A stretch of 25,751 nt of DNA from the NCBI GenBank assembly GCA_002383605.1, contig DFYK01000003.1, positions 4,306 through 30,056 of the forward strand, read 5' to 3'. Position 1 is the stretch's first letter; each line of letters begins with the position of its first letter. Under the pieces are notes generated by a model. The model was given only the letters and a program-made list of their open reading frames with translations. It searched no databases and was not told the origin of the DNA. The DNA comes from Proteiniphilum sp. UBA4084. GTDB taxonomy: Bacteria; Bacteroidota; Bacteroidia; Bacteroidales; Dysgonomonadaceae. Below are positions 1 through 8,950 of the stretch, piece by piece. The position numbers and the translations under genes were made by a program.

Positions 1-189
1 GTCGAGATGCTTTTGATGGAGAGTCGATTGAAGTGCATCGTAAATGCCTGCATTCCAGGTGCGCATATCGCCTTTCGACTGAAAAAATGTGCCGGGTGAC
101 ATGTCGGACAATGGTTGTCTGTCCAGAAAGTCGTCACAACCTGCCAGGATAAATATGCTGCAAATTATTGTGATAATATTTTTCTTCAT
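1..189 (-). CDS. SusD/RagB-family outer-membrane lipoprotein (N-terminal part only)
   Basis: Only the first 63 codons are present; the gene continues past the left edge. The start is the ATG whose complement is at 187-189. The first residues, MKKNIITIICSIFILAGC, form a lipoprotein signal with the lipobox LAGC. The mature part opens DDFLDRQPLSDMSPGTFF, the usual beginning of SusD-like proteins. The start lies 20 bp after the stop of the SusC-like gene, the standard susC-susD order. SusD-like proteins sit on the cell surface as a lid over the SusC channel and bind the glycan to be imported. The ligand cannot be told from this fragment. Its place in a fucose locus suggests a fucose-containing glycan, which is inference. 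Confidence 0.9.
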   Translation of the reverse strand, partial: MKKNIITIICSIFILAGCDDFLDRQPLSDMSPGTFFQSKGDMRTWNAGIYDALQSTLHQKHLD

Positions 190-209
190 TTTATCTGTTA
201 TTATGTGTA

Positions 210-3200
210 TTAGAAACCAACATTTATTCCAAAGCCAAATTCTCTTTTACGTGGATAAGCAGAGCTATCCCGTCCGGGTGTCAACACTCCACCCCCAATT
301 TCCGGGTCGAATCCGGTATAATTGGTCCAGGTTAACAGGTCGTTCCCGTAGATATAGGCCTGTACCCTGTTTAACGGGAGTTTTTCTAAAATCTCGTTGC
401 TCAGATTATACGCCAGACGCAGATTCTTTAGTCTTAAGAAACTGCCATCTTCCAGGTACTGGCTGTTCAGCTCCTGTCTGTTCATCGTTTTACGCCCTCT
501 GGTATCCAGTGCATACCAGTCGGTTATCTGACCTTGATATTTCCATCCGGTCCGGATATATTCGGGATGTTGCTTGTGCGTATTTCCTCCCCATGTGGTC
601 ACATATTGTTTCAACTTGTTGTATATGAGTCCTCCGCGACTATAGTAAAAGCTAAAAGAGAGCGAAAATTCCTTGTATGTCAGGATATTATTCCAGGATG
701 CATACCAGTCGGGAGTAGCTTTGCCCAATATTTGACGATCACTGTCATCAATTTTATCATCATATTCTCCGTTTGCATTGGGCAGATTCTCCCAAATGAC
801 ATCTCCTCCGGCTGCGATGGCTCCTGCATGTTTGATTTGTTTTACTTCACCGGTATAATCAGACCCGTCAGGATTCAGATACTTTTCCAGGATTGGTTGT
901 CCGTTTAAGCCGATAATCACGTTTCCTTCGGCGTCTCTGCTTAATACCGGAGTTAAAAGCGTTTTAAAGTCTTCCGTATAAGCATTGCTCACATCATAAG
1001 GAAAAACCCCCTGATTTTTATAACCATACCATTGTCCTGCCGCTTTTCCTTTTGCAACCATCCAGTAGCCGCTCTGCACATAATCATCTTTTGCCAGGTC
1101 AGTAATTTTATTGTCGTTCTTCCACCAGTTGGCAATGGTGTTCCAGGAAAAATCCCTCGTGCGTACCGGATAGGCACTCACGGAGAATTCCCATCCCCTG
1201 TTTTCCAGGCTGGCCAGGTTTACACGCATCTTGTTGTAACCGGTTGTGTAAGGGAGATTTAAATCGGATAGCAGATCCTTTGTGTTTTTTACATAATAGT
1301 CTGCCACAATGGATACTTTTCCCCTGAATAGATTCAAGTCCACGCCGATATTGGATTGGCTGGTCTCCTCCCAGCGAAGTTCCGGGTTTCCATAGGTGGA
1401 GACGGGTACCACACCACCAACTCCGTTGTAGGAATAACTGCCGGATGTGTAGCGTGTGATTGATTCATAATAACCTACTTTGTCATTCCCTGTAATACCA
1501 TAACTTGCCCTGAATTTTCCGTCGGTCAACACATCGTTTGCCCATCGCATAAAGGGTTCATCTGAAAAACGCCATCCAGCAGAGACAGATGGAAACCAAC
1601 CCCAACGACTTTCCGGACCAAAACGGGACGACCCGTCTCTGCGCATTGTACCCTGAAGGATATAACGACCTCTGTAACTGTAGTTCAAACGTCCGAAGAA
1701 CCCAATCAGTGCATATTCGCTGGCTGTCGTATTTGTTTTTCCCAGATCATAGACCGTGGCCATGTTCATGGTATGAATATTTTCTGTTACAAAATAGCTG
1801 CCATAAAAATCAGCATTATCTCTTCTTTGCGTTTCCATGGATGCGCCCAATGTCGCTCCCACAGCATGTCTGTTTAAAAATGTTTTATTAAAGTTCAGAT
1901 AGGAATCGGCTGAATATTTCTGACTCCATCCCGTACGATCCTCTCCACTGTTCTTGCGGGTGTTTTCATCGGAACTTCCATCCCTTTCTTTCGAATCGAA
2001 CCGGGTATTTCGGTCTACCCTGAAATCGCCTGATACATTGGTCGTTAAGTTGAGCCAGTCATTGAATTCCCATCTAAAGCCTTGTGTAATGGCCATCTGA
2101 TATCTTTTATCCAGTCTTTCCCTGTCAACCAGCTCCTGGATAGGATTACGCCGGCCCCCTGAAGAATAGTAAGGGATCAGTGTGCCGTCGGGATACCATA
2201 CAATCATATCGGGATCACGCCGGAGAGAACCCTGAATCACATCTCCTTCATTGATGCTGTTGGTCGCATCGCTGCTCAAACGCACCTGGGTTGTAAATGT
2301 AATCCCTTTCCAGGGTTGATAATCCATATTGAACTGGCCGGTATACCGCTTTTGGTAAGAGGTCAGGATGACCCCTTCAACACCAATGTACCCCAATGAG
2401 GCCCTATATTTGGCCTTGTCTGTTCCTCCGCTGATATTCAGATTGGCATCGTTTCGGACGCCGGTCTGTAAAAGCAGATCCTGGTAATAGTAGTTCGTAC
2501 TGTTTACCAAACCGACAGAGTCAGTCCTGTCCGTAAATTTTTCCAATGTTTTCGCCGGATTAGCCAGATCGGAAGCTGCCATACTTAATCGGCTCTCGAA
2601 CGCATTCACCTGTGGCAGCTTGTTCGATATCTTGCTGTAACTCTGTACATACCGAAAATCTACACGGGGTTTACCTGCTTCTCCCGACTTGGTAGTGATA
2701 ATGACAACACCATTTGCAGAACGCGCTCCGTAAATAGAAGCAGAAGCAGCATCTTTTAATATTTCCACACTTTTGATATCGGTCGGATTGATGTTATCGA
2801 TATCATCTACAATCGTACCGTCTACCACAAAAAGAGGCGTAACCCCTCCATCTTCAAAGGTGGATGCACCGCGCACCTGTATAGAGGTTGATGCACCGGG
2901 CGCGCCGGAACTGGAAGTAATGGAGACGCCGGGTGCAGCTCCCTGCAGTGCGTCATACACATTGACAGCATTTCGCTCTTCAATGATCTTCGAATCCACG
3001 GAAGTAATGGCACCTGTGATATCACGTTTCTGCATGGTTCCGTAACCGACCACCACAACTTCCTCTAGCTGTTGTGTATCTTCCTTCATGTTGATAGTCA
3101 TTCTGTTGGAAGTTACTTTGACTTCTTGCTCTACATATCCCATGTATGATATGACGAGACTGCTACCCATTGACGCCGAAATCTGAAAAGTTCCATCCAG

Positions 3201-3392
3201 ATCGGTTACAGTTCCTGTAGATGTTCCCTTAACCAACACGGTAACACCAATCATGGGTTCATTGGTTGCTTCATCCAGGACTTTACCGGAAATCAGGTTT
3301 TGTCCAAAAACACTGAAACCCGAAAATGCCATGAACAGCACTACTGCAAGCCGCAATAAGAACGGCTTTGGGTTTGACTTCTCCTTTTTCAT
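210..3392 (-). CDS. SusC/RagA-family TonB-dependent outer-membrane receptor
   Basis: This 1060-residue protein has the full architecture of a SusC-like importer. Residues 1-31 are a signal peptide ending at FGQ. An N-terminal carboxypeptidase-regulatory-like domain follows (SGKVLDEATNEPMIGV, then DLDGTFQIS). Next is a TonB-box-like stretch (EEVVVVGYGTMQKRDITG), the plug with LQGAAPGVSI and SIYGARSANGVVIITTK, and a long beta-barrel ending in the aromatic REFGFGINVGF. Such proteins form the outer-membrane channel for oligosaccharides, energised by TonB/ExbBD, together with the SusD-like lipoprotein encoded just downstream. The gene is 63 bp after the beta-helix gene on the same strand and is probably co-transcribed with it. 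No sigma/anti-sigma or hybrid two-component gene is adjacent. The family is certain; the substrate is unknown. Confidence 0.97.
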   Translation of the reverse strand: MKKEKSNPKPFLLRLAVVLFMAFSGFSVFGQNLISGKVLDEATNEPMIGVTVLVKGTSTGTVTDLDGTFQISASMGSSLVISYMGYVEQEVKVTSNRMTINMKEDTQQLEEVVVVGYGTMQKRDITGAITSVDSKIIEERNAVNVYDALQGAAPGVSITSSSGAPGASTSIQVRGASTFEDGGVTPLFVVDGTIVDDIDNINPTDIKSVEILKDAASASIYGARSANGVVIITTKSGEAGKPRVDFRYVQSYSKISNKLPQVNAFESRLSMAASDLANPAKTLEKFTDRTDSVGLVNSTNYYYQDLLLQTGVRNDANLNISGGTDKAKYRASLGYIGVEGVILTSYQKRYTGQFNMDYQPWKGITFTTQVRLSSDATNSINEGDVIQGSLRRDPDMIVWYPDGTLIPYYSSGGRRNPIQELVDRERLDKRYQMAITQGFRWEFNDWLNLTTNVSGDFRVDRNTRFDSKERDGSSDENTRKNSGEDRTGWSQKYSADSYLNFNKTFLNRHAVGATLGASMETQRRDNADFYGSYFVTENIHTMNMATVYDLGKTNTTASEYALIGFFGRLNYSYRGRYILQGTMRRDGSSRFGPESRWGWFPSVSAGWRFSDEPFMRWANDVLTDGKFRASYGITGNDKVGYYESITRYTSGSYSYNGVGGVVPVSTYGNPELRWEETSQSNIGVDLNLFRGKVSIVADYYVKNTKDLLSDLNLPYTTGYNKMRVNLASLENRGWEFSVSAYPVRTRDFSWNTIANWWKNDNKITDLAKDDYVQSGYWMVAKGKAAGQWYGYKNQGVFPYDVSNAYTEDFKTLLTPVLSRDAEGNVIIGLNGQPILEKYLNPDGSDYTGEVKQIKHAGAIAAGGDVIWENLPNANGEYDDKIDDSDRQILGKATPDWYASWNNILTYKEFSLSFSFYYSRGGLIYNKLKQYVTTWGGNTHKQHPEYIRTGWKYQGQITDWYALDTRGRKTMNRQELNSQYLEDGSFLRLKNLRLAYNLSNEILEKLPLNRVQAYIYGNDLLTWTNYTGFDPEIGGGVLTPGRDSSAYPRKREFGFGINVGF

Positions 3393-3455
3393 TCAATTCT
3401 AAATTTTAAATAAACATTCATAAAATTCTCTCAATATATGTATTCATAAAATAAC

Positions 3456-4997
3456 TTACTTCCCATTGCTTCTTGCCTGTAGTTGAGCCTGATACAAGGA
3501 GCGAGGAATTAAATTCCCTTTATTCAGTCCTTCCCAGACGCCATCTTCCCGGTCTTTAAAATGTCCTGGGTAGTGATTGCCTTTCATCCCGATATTATAG
3601 TTGTTGCCAGATGCCCAAGGCTTTTGTACAGTGGCACGCTCGGCACGACAATTCCACAGCACCTGGGTAACACCTGCCCATCCATGTCCGCTTCCCATAT
3701 TTCCCCGATCCTGAACATTGATCTCTTTATCTGTAACCACATTGTCATATAAAGTGCCTGTGGCCCACCTGTGGTGAGGTCCTATATCAGAAAAAGCATT
3801 GATTGAGATACAGTTGTAAAACACATTTGGGCCACAAACCCGGGCACCTGTGACGTAATCATGCCTTCCGTTTCTACTCAGGCAATTCATAAATAAATTT
3901 TGCTGGCCGTTATTGTTAAATGAGTAACGCATCCCTCCTGTGATGGGAGATTTTGGATCAAAACAGCGTGCATCTGAGACAGTGATATTTTTTGCAAAGC
4001 GTTCACAACTTACTGCCGAATATCCGAAGTTTTTTGTCGTTATATTTTTTATCCAGCAATTCTCAGCATTGTCCAATTGAACTGCAATCCATCCGTGTTC
4101 GGTATCGTCGTCGGTTTGATATTCAGATTCAAGATACATATCGGAAATGCCTACCTCATGAATGCGACCGTTGAATGTATATTTGTAGATTTCACCACCC
4201 CCATACCGCTCTTCCATCTGCATGACTACCGGATTATCAATAAAAACAGATTTACCCTCAATCCTTATGATTTCCCTCTCAAAAGCCAGATTATATTCAT
4301 CTGCTTTCCATTGACGCGTACCCGGTCTTTCAATAATGCGATTCATTCGGATGGCTTCAATCCATTGGGGTGTGCCCGGACGAAACAAGATGATGCGATC
4401 GCCAACCTTAAACTGATCGGTTGAAGCAACGTGAAAGGAATGTGATCCGACAGGAACAAATTGATCCGTTATTTTGATCCGCGAATTGGTTACCTCCTCA
4501 TATTTTCCGCTTCCTTTAATTTCAATGAGAGGATATTTTTGTCTTCCCGTGGAGATAATCCGCGTTTCATTTATGTTGTCACCTTCTCCTTTGAGAATTA
4601 TTCCACTTGTTGAGATAAGAATACTTCTGGACACCCGATACACGCCTCTTTTCAATAGGATTGTTCCTCTGTGTCCGTGCACATTAGGTTTGTTGTTTGA
4701 TATTTCATCAATGACTGTCTGAATATTTTCCCAATTATCTCCTTCTACGGGATTAATTACTTTAACTGCAGGATAATGGGGTATGCTTTTATCTCCGTGA
4801 TGGTATCCAACCCGACTGAAATCAGGCAAGATGTTTCCTTCTTTGTCGGCCAAATAGGTTAATTCCCCGGTGGCGTTCATAGATATAAGACCTGACTGCC
4901 AAGCGAGAGCTGTCTTTGTCTGCGGATATACCACCTGTAGGACAAATAAACAGCATAAGATAACTGTATTGTATTTTGCGCTTAATATAGTAAGCAT
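3456..4997 (-). CDS. Secreted right-handed parallel beta-helix protein, putative polysaccharide-active enzyme
   Basis: The 513-residue product starts with a signal peptide (residues 1 to about 26, hydrophobic NTVILCCLFVLQVV, then YPQTK). The region from about residue 85 (NWENIQTVIDEI, GTILLKRGVYRV, GIILKGEG) resembles the N-terminal part of pectate-lyase-3/glycoside-hydrolase-28-like beta-helices. The middle and C-terminal parts contain beta-helix rungs with stacked Asn and aromatic residues, for example DNAENCWIKNITTKNFGYSA and NVFYNCISINAF. Conserved-looking polar clusters such as GPHHRWATGTLYDNV and GSGHGWAGVTQVLWNC may line a substrate cleft. I cannot assign it to a CAZy family. By position, first in a presumed operon with a SusC/SusD pair, it is likely to act on the imported glycan as a lyase or glycosidase. 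That role is inferred; only the fold type is supported by sequence. Confidence 0.8.
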   Translation of the reverse strand: MLTILSAKYNTVILCCLFVLQVVYPQTKTALAWQSGLISMNATGELTYLADKEGNILPDFSRVGYHHGDKSIPHYPAVKVINPVEGDNWENIQTVIDEISNNKPNVHGHRGTILLKRGVYRVSRSILISTSGIILKGEGDNINETRIISTGRQKYPLIEIKGSGKYEEVTNSRIKITDQFVPVGSHSFHVASTDQFKVGDRIILFRPGTPQWIEAIRMNRIIERPGTRQWKADEYNLAFEREIIRIEGKSVFIDNPVVMQMEERYGGGEIYKYTFNGRIHEVGISDMYLESEYQTDDDTEHGWIAVQLDNAENCWIKNITTKNFGYSAVSCERFAKNITVSDARCFDPKSPITGGMRYSFNNNGQQNLFMNCLSRNGRHDYVTGARVCGPNVFYNCISINAFSDIGPHHRWATGTLYDNVVTDKEINVQDRGNMGSGHGWAGVTQVLWNCRAERATVQKPWASGNNYNIGMKGNHYPGHFKDREDGVWEGLNKGNLIPRSLYQAQLQARSNGK

Positions 4998-5060
4998 ATT
5001 AAATAATCCTAATAGTTAATTCTTTAATTTGAAAATTGTTATTTATTTGATAATGTTTAT

Positions 5061-5078
5061 ATTGTGCTCGAGCACAAT
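5061..5078. promoter_or_regulatory. Perfect 18-bp palindrome upstream of the beta-helix/susCD genes
   Basis: ATTGTGCTCGAGCACAAT equals its own reverse complement over all 18 bases. It lies 64 bp upstream of the beta-helix gene start, in the 182-bp gap after fucP. The CG centre and 9-base arms look like an operator of a LacI- or GntR-type regulator. Its half-site AGCACA also occurs in the repeated sequence upstream of fucI and fucR, so FucR or a related regulator is possible. I found no TAnnTTTG box on the minus strand in this gap, and no other clear element. Confidence 0.55.
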
Positions 5079-5179
5079 TTGGTGCTTGAAAATAATCCTA
5101 AGATTTCTTGAATAATTAATTTAATCTCTTGTGTTGTTTTTATTTGTGCTTGTTACGGATAATCTTTAATTTACGGAAT

Positions 5180-6505
5180 TTATGCGCATTTTGTTATATT
5201 TCTTCTATAGGTTTGTGCTCCATACCATGCCACCACCACAAAGCAGATGAATGGCAGTATGAAGGAGGCATTGACTGCCGGAAATGAACTTCCGATCGTT
5301 TTCATGTCTATGATTGTAGCCTGAAGTGGGGGTAGTACCGACCCTCCGAGTATGGCCATAATGAGTCCTGCCGCGCCAAACTTGGCATCATCACCCATAC
5401 CCTTCAATGCAATGCCATATATCGTGGGGAACATGAGTGACATGCAAGCTGAAACGGCCACGAGAGAATATAATCCCCAGATGTTCTGCAAAAAGATCAC
5501 ACCCAACGTAAATATTGCAGCTGCTATGGCAAGAATGCGTAACAGTTTTCCCGGATTGAGATATTTTAGCAGGTAAGTACAAACAAAACGACTTACACAA
5601 AAGATAATCATAGCCACAATATTATACTTTTGTGAGAGTACTTCCGCAGCCTGTTCTTCCATCCCCTGTGCCATAAATACCCTTGTGCCGTACTGAATGA
5701 TGAATGTCCAGCACATGATCTGTGCACCCACGTAAAAAAATTGTGCGATCACTCCCTGCCGGTAGTTGGGTAAGGAAAAGATTTTTTTCAGGGTAGGGAA
5801 GAAGTTTATTTGTTTGTTTTTATCTCCGTTTGTCGGCATGCGAGCAATCCAGATAATCAGAAACATGACCATCACTACAATCCCGATAACGAGATAAGGA
5901 GCGATGAGGATGGAAAGGTCAGACTGTTTTAGCGCAACAACCTCTGTGTCAGAAAGTGTGGCACGTTCTGAAGTACTCATCGGATTCAACCGCGACTGGA
6001 TGAAATTCATGGCTACATACATACCCATCAGCGAACCAATCGGGTTGAACGATTGTGCCAGATTGAGCCTGCGGGTGGATGACTCTTCCGGTCCCATCGT
6101 CAGAATATAGGGGTTGGCGCTTGTCTCCAGAAACGACAATCCGCAGGTCAGGATAAAGTAAGCAGCCAGAAACGGATAAAAGCTGCCCGATTCTTTGGCC
6201 GGAATAAAGAGAAATGCTCCCACAGCATAGAGCAGCAATCCCAGCATGATCCCTTTCTTATAGGAGAATTTACGAATAAAAATTGCCGCCGGAAAGGCCA
6301 TGGCAAAATATCCGCCATAGAAAGCCAATTGTACCATTGCACCTTCCGTAACGCTCATTCTAAAGATCTTTGAAAATGCCTTCACCATGGGGTTGGTTAT
6401 GTCGTTTGCAAAACCCCACAACGCAAAGCAAGCGGTGATGAGGATGAACGGCAGTAAATAATTCATGCCGTTGTGTTTGAGTAACGATGATTTTGACGTG
6501 TTCAT
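5180..6505 (-). CDS. fucP: L-fucose:H+ symporter, MFS family
   Basis: The 441-residue protein has about 12 hydrophobic membrane segments and closely follows the FucP pattern (E. coli FucP has 438 residues). It begins with a short polar N-terminus, then FALWGFANDITNPMV in the first helix. Asp35 there corresponds to the proton/sugar-coupling Asp46 of E. coli FucP. SFLETSANPYI in the fourth helix contains Glu127, matching Glu135, and Asn131. It imports L-fucose across the inner membrane with a proton. The gene follows fucU with a 13-bp gap and is therefore in the same operon as fucI and fucU. Related Bacteroidetes FHS-family transporters can carry glucose/galactose or N-acetylglucosamine, but the neighbours favour fucose. 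Confidence 0.92.
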   Translation of the reverse strand: MNTSKSSLLKHNGMNYLLPFILITACFALWGFANDITNPMVKAFSKIFRMSVTEGAMVQLAFYGGYFAMAFPAAIFIRKFSYKKGIMLGLLLYAVGAFLFIPAKESGSFYPFLAAYFILTCGLSFLETSANPYILTMGPEESSTRRLNLAQSFNPIGSLMGMYVAMNFIQSRLNPMSTSERATLSDTEVVALKQSDLSILIAPYLVIGIVVMVMFLIIWIARMPTNGDKNKQINFFPTLKKIFSLPNYRQGVIAQFFYVGAQIMCWTFIIQYGTRVFMAQGMEEQAAEVLSQKYNIVAMIIFCVSRFVCTYLLKYLNPGKLLRILAIAAAIFTLGVIFLQNIWGLYSLVAVSACMSLMFPTIYGIALKGMGDDAKFGAAGLIMAILGGSVLPPLQATIIDMKTIGSSFPAVNASFILPFICFVVVAWYGAQTYRRNITKCA

Positions 6506-6518
6506 AATTTTTTGTACC

Positions 6519-6944
6519 TCATTTTACGACCCCTTTTTTCAGGATGATGTTGGCATACAAAGCTTCTTCTCCGGTAGCGATGACGGCATATGATTTTTTG
6601 GCTCTTTCGTAGAAGGCAAAACGCTCAATATAGCCAATCGTAAAAGTTTCGCCCGATGATTGTAATATCTCCTTGTAATTGTTCCATATCTCTGGCTTGT
6701 AGCTGTCTCCCGTAACTACTTCCATCAGAAACACCTGTTGATCGTTGTAGGTGTCGAGCGGAAACAGCTCCATGACTGCTTTTAATATTTCAGTCCCCGA
6801 TAATCCGTCGGCACGGATTACATTCTGCGAAATGGTGTGGCAGGGAAAGTTGCCGTCGGTAATTACAATTTCATCGCCGTGACCCATTTCCATGAGCGTT
6901 TTTAGCAACTGAGGCGATATTATTTTGGGTATTTTTTTTAGCAT
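6519..6944 (-). CDS. fucU: L-fucose mutarotase (RbsD/FucU family)
   Basis: Read from the ATG at 6944 the product has 141 residues and starts MLKKIPKIISPQLLKTLMEM. This matches the normal start and length of FucU (E. coli, 140 residues). An upstream in-frame ATG at 6971 would add nine residues atypical of the family, so I prefer 6944. MGHGDEIVITDGNFP carries the His22 and Asp24 of the E. coli enzyme. FucU interconverts alpha- and beta-L-fucopyranose, supplying the anomer used by FucI. The gene lies between fucI (72 bp upstream) and fucP (13 bp downstream). Confidence 0.9.
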   Translation of the reverse strand: MLKKIPKIISPQLLKTLMEMGHGDEIVITDGNFPCHTISQNVIRADGLSGTEILKAVMELFPLDTYNDQQVFLMEVVTGDSYKPEIWNNYKEILQSSGETFTIGYIERFAFYERAKKSYAVIATGEEALYANIILKKGVVK

Positions 6945-7016
6945 AATCCATTTATTTTGAGTTTCAGGCATGCATCCCGGTTATACACCAAAAAAGATGC
7001 ACGCCTAAACTCAAAT

Positions 7017-8786
7017 TTATTTATAAATGGGTCCAAAATTCTTGCAGGCCCTGAAATCTGCACCCTCCCTATCCATGCCAAAAGCATTCCAAGCTGATGG
7101 GCGAAAGATATCTTCCTCATCCACATTGTGCATACAGACCGGAATACGCAGAATGGATGCCAGCGTGATCAAATCTTGACCGATGTGTCCATAACTGATT
7201 GCGCCATGATTGGCTCCCCAGTTATTCATGACCGAGTAAACATCCCTGAAGGGGCCCTTGCCGGTTAAACGGGGAGCAAACCATGTTGTAGGCCAGGTTT
7301 TGTCGGTACGCCTGTTGATGACATCGTGTATCTCAGGGGCAATTTCTACAGTCCATCCTTCGGCAATCTGGAGCACAGGTCCTTGGCCATCAATCAAATT
7401 TAAACGACACATTGTCACAGGCATGCCTCCTTCAGAAAGGAAAGTGGAGGAGTAACCTCCGCCACGGAAATAATCCCTGTTGGCAGGAGACCAGGTGGTG
7501 GCTTCGAGGCATGCTTTTACCTCTTCTTCGTTGATATTCCACGGTTCTTTCATGACCGGTCCACCATTTGTTTGCTGCTTTCCTGTCGCATCCAGGGTCG
7601 TTGCCCCTGAATTGAGCAGGTGAATCATGCCGTTTGCAGCTTTTCCGGTGAGTTCCATTCCCGTGACACGTTTTACCGATTCGGGACTCCAGTAGGTGCG
7701 AACATCCGAAAAAAGCTGTGCTTTGTTGGACAAAAGATGACCAAACAGCATGGAAACGCCGTTCAGCGCGTCGTTTTCGGTCGCCAGGATATATGCTTCA
7801 CGGATGCCGTTCCAATCGAATGAACTGTTTAGTATCGTCTCGCTGAAATCACCGTTCGGCAAAAAGTCGGTCCATTGACGCTGACCCTGGAAACCTCCCA
7901 GAATTGCATTGTGTCCAATGGCTTCTTCCTTGAAACCCATTTCTTTTAATTTGGGATTTCCTTTCATCAGATCGCGGATGATAATGGTCATCTTCACCAC
8001 GAACTCCCAGTCTTTGTCTTTGCCGGCCCGGTCCTTCTGTTTCTCCGGGCGGTTGTCGTCTGCTCCTTCATTTACCTTGCAGTGAACGGAGGTCCACTCC
8101 ATTGCTTTGGCAAACTCTTCCTGATCGTATATGCCTTCCTGAATCCTGCGGAGAATCTCGGTGGAATCGACCGATTCGTTCCGCATGCCCAGGTACTTCT
8201 GGAAAAAATCGGGATTCACAATAGAACCGGCAATACCCATGGCTGTACTTCCAATAGACAGATAGGACTGCCCCCTCATGGTGGCCACCGCCTGTGCTGC
8301 ACGGGCAAATCGAAGCAATTTCTCTGCCACGTCTTCGGGAATGTTGTTATCGGTTACATCTTGTATTTCGTGGCCATAAATGCCAAATGCAGGTAGTCCC
8401 TTTTGAGCATGTGCTGCCAGTACAGCGGCCAGGTAAACGGCACCGGGACGTTCTGTTCCATTGAATCCCCAGACAGCTTTGGGGTAATGCGGATTCATAT
8501 CCATTGTTTCCGATCCGTAATTCCAGCTGGAAGTCACCGTGATGGTGGCGCCCACTCCCTCCCGCTCAAACTTGGCTGCACAGGCAGCACTCTCTCCCAC
8601 ACGGCCGATAGTGCTGTCGGCTATCACACACTCAACGGGACTGCCATCACCGTTTTTTAGATTGGAGCTGATTAATCGTGCAACCGATTTAGCCAGATTC
8701 ATCGTTTTCTCTTCGAGACTCTCTCTTACACCTCCCTGACGACCGTCAATGGTAGGGCGAATACCGATTTTTGGATATGGACACAT
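7017..8786 (-). CDS. fucI: L-fucose isomerase
   Basis: The 589-residue protein is almost the length of E. coli FucI (591) and needs no gaps up to the active site. Glu337 (in ATENDALNG) and Asp361 (in LFSDVRTYW) fall at the same numbers as the Mn2+-binding residues of the E. coli enzyme. His527 (in NNWGANHGAISYG) corresponds to His528. It starts MCPYPKIGIRPTIDGRQGGVRE, the usual FucI N-terminus. The enzyme converts L-fucose to L-fuculose in the cytoplasm and also accepts D-arabinose in known cases. It is the first gene after fucR on the same strand. A 164-bp gap holding a candidate FucR operator separates them, so fucI probably starts a fucI-fucU-fucP transcript. The fuculose kinase and aldolase genes are not in the window. 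Confidence 0.97.
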   Translation of the reverse strand: MCPYPKIGIRPTIDGRQGGVRESLEEKTMNLAKSVARLISSNLKNGDGSPVECVIADSTIGRVGESAACAAKFEREGVGATITVTSSWNYGSETMDMNPHYPKAVWGFNGTERPGAVYLAAVLAAHAQKGLPAFGIYGHEIQDVTDNNIPEDVAEKLLRFARAAQAVATMRGQSYLSIGSTAMGIAGSIVNPDFFQKYLGMRNESVDSTEILRRIQEGIYDQEEFAKAMEWTSVHCKVNEGADDNRPEKQKDRAGKDKDWEFVVKMTIIIRDLMKGNPKLKEMGFKEEAIGHNAILGGFQGQRQWTDFLPNGDFSETILNSSFDWNGIREAYILATENDALNGVSMLFGHLLSNKAQLFSDVRTYWSPESVKRVTGMELTGKAANGMIHLLNSGATTLDATGKQQTNGGPVMKEPWNINEEEVKACLEATTWSPANRDYFRGGGYSSTFLSEGGMPVTMCRLNLIDGQGPVLQIAEGWTVEIAPEIHDVINRRTDKTWPTTWFAPRLTGKGPFRDVYSVMNNWGANHGAISYGHIGQDLITLASILRIPVCMHNVDEEDIFRPSAWNAFGMDREGADFRACKNFGPIYK

Positions 8787-8876
8787 AGCTTTTGTTGATA
8801 AATTGAATTTTTTTTATTAATTTTTTTATTTCTTCGTAGAGTCGGTTTGAAATGACCTACTTATCTGCTTCTAGAA

Positions 8877-8893
8877 TTCTGAACTGTGCTGAT
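8877..8893. promoter_or_regulatory. Candidate FucR operator upstream of fucI
   Basis: TTCTGAACTGTGCTGAT lies 91 bp upstream of the fucI start. The same 17 bases with one change occur upstream of fucR at 9969-9985. Read on the minus strand, the core TCAGCACAGTTCAGA has imperfect two-fold symmetry of the form TCnGnACnGTnCnGA, as expected for a dimeric GntR-type repressor. No other gap in the window shows this sequence. The rest of the 8787-8950 gap is AT-rich, with no TAnnTTTG box that I can see for fucI. Confidence 0.6.
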
Positions 8894-8950
8894 TTTCGGA
8901 TTGGATATAGATAAACTTTTTTTATACCCGATAAAATTGTATTAATTTGA

